A stretch of 5,826 bases of DNA, from assembly GCA_902775075.1 (NCBI GenBank), contig CACYKX010000195.1, positions 1 to 5,826 on the forward strand. Reading direction: 5' to 3'. The DNA is from an uncultured Prevotellaceae bacterium (GTDB taxonomy: Bacteria > Bacteroidota > Bacteroidia > Bacteroidales > Bacteroidaceae). Under the pieces are notes generated by a model. It worked only from the letters and a program-made list of their open reading frames with translations, did no database searches and had not been told where the DNA came from. Shown in pieces: positions 5,730 through 5,826 of the stretch. Within the stretch, counting starts at the first letter, position 1, and every line of letters starts with the position of its first letter. The position numbers and the translations under genes were made by a program.

Positions 5730-5826
5730 AAAAAACAGCAGGCATTCCGAAGAACGCCTGCTGCTTTCAAGTACTTCAGGATAATTCAGCACATTTTGAG
5801 TCAAAAGACGCATTATTCCCACTCGC
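5728..5826. repeat. Right copy of exact 99-bp terminal direct repeat
   Basis: These final 99 bases are identical to bases 1-99. If the window is a circular contig, 5728 and 1 are the same base and the true unit is 5727 bp. Confidence 0.97.
5730..5763 (-). terminator. Second copy of the TTCG-loop intrinsic terminator
   Basis: This is the same hairpin and T6 tract as at 3-36, lying within the right copy of the terminal repeat. On the minus strand it precedes the TnpV remnant, so it would block transcription entering from the right edge. It is probably the same physical terminator if the molecule is circular. Confidence 0.8.

Noticed and set aside
5700..5822. N-terminal part of the 85-codon minus-strand frame ending at 5565
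   Set aside because: This part reads through a strong TTCG-loop terminator and has no similarity to TnpV; it is treated as non-coding.
1..5826. CRISPR array, tRNA or rRNA genes, retron or group II intron
   Set aside because: No regularly spaced repeats of the right length, no tRNA-like cloverleaf, no rRNA or reverse-transcriptase motifs on either strand.

Overview
The window looks like a small, compact antiviral defence cassette from a Bacillota bacterium, most likely a gut-type Clostridia member. The reasons are strong Shine-Dalgarno sites, AT-rich intergenic DNA, and a short remnant of a TnpV-type transposon protein, a family typical of mobile elements in those clostridia. All recognisable genes lie on the minus strand, and I see no plus-strand gene.

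In transcription order (right to left) the layout is as follows. There is a truncated TnpV remnant (5565-5699) followed by a GC-rich hairpin. A non-coding stretch with phased short repeats and an extended -10 promoter (about 5426-5455) comes next. Then follow a 68-residue excisionase/MerR-type helix-turn-helix protein (5196-5402), a 1049-residue single-chain restriction-modification enzyme (2054-5203), an AAA_21-type ATPase (933-2033) and a DUF4276/TOPRIM-like partner (274-936). After these come a 174-base non-coding stretch with short repeats and a strong intrinsic terminator (3-36). The four genes are tightly packed: an 8-base overlap, a 20-base gap and a 4-base overlap. They should be one translationally coupled operon.

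The restriction-modification protein carries a PD...EYK nuclease motif, an N6-adenine methylase (GQYFTP, DPACGVGKF, NPPY) and two HsdS-like target-recognition halves in one chain, an AloI-like Type IIG/IIB architecture. The ATPase plus DUF4276 pair resembles the AriA-AriB (PARIS), RloA-RloB and split-OLD group of ATPase/TOPRIM systems. A reasonable model is a two-layer defence: restriction as the first line, and an ATPase-TOPRIM abortive module that may act separately or respond when restriction is blocked. A run of ten adenines sits in frame between the methylase and the first recognition domain, and a one-base slip in either direction gives a stop within a few codons.

The first 99 bases are identical, in the same orientation, to the last 99. 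An exact 99-base terminal overlap is what a closed assembly-graph cycle at k = 99 would produce, so the sequence probably represents a circle (or a tandemly repeated unit) of 5727 unique bases. I find no replication or integrase gene on it. An excised or tandem defence cassette, or a non-autonomous mobile circle, is therefore as plausible as a plasmid.
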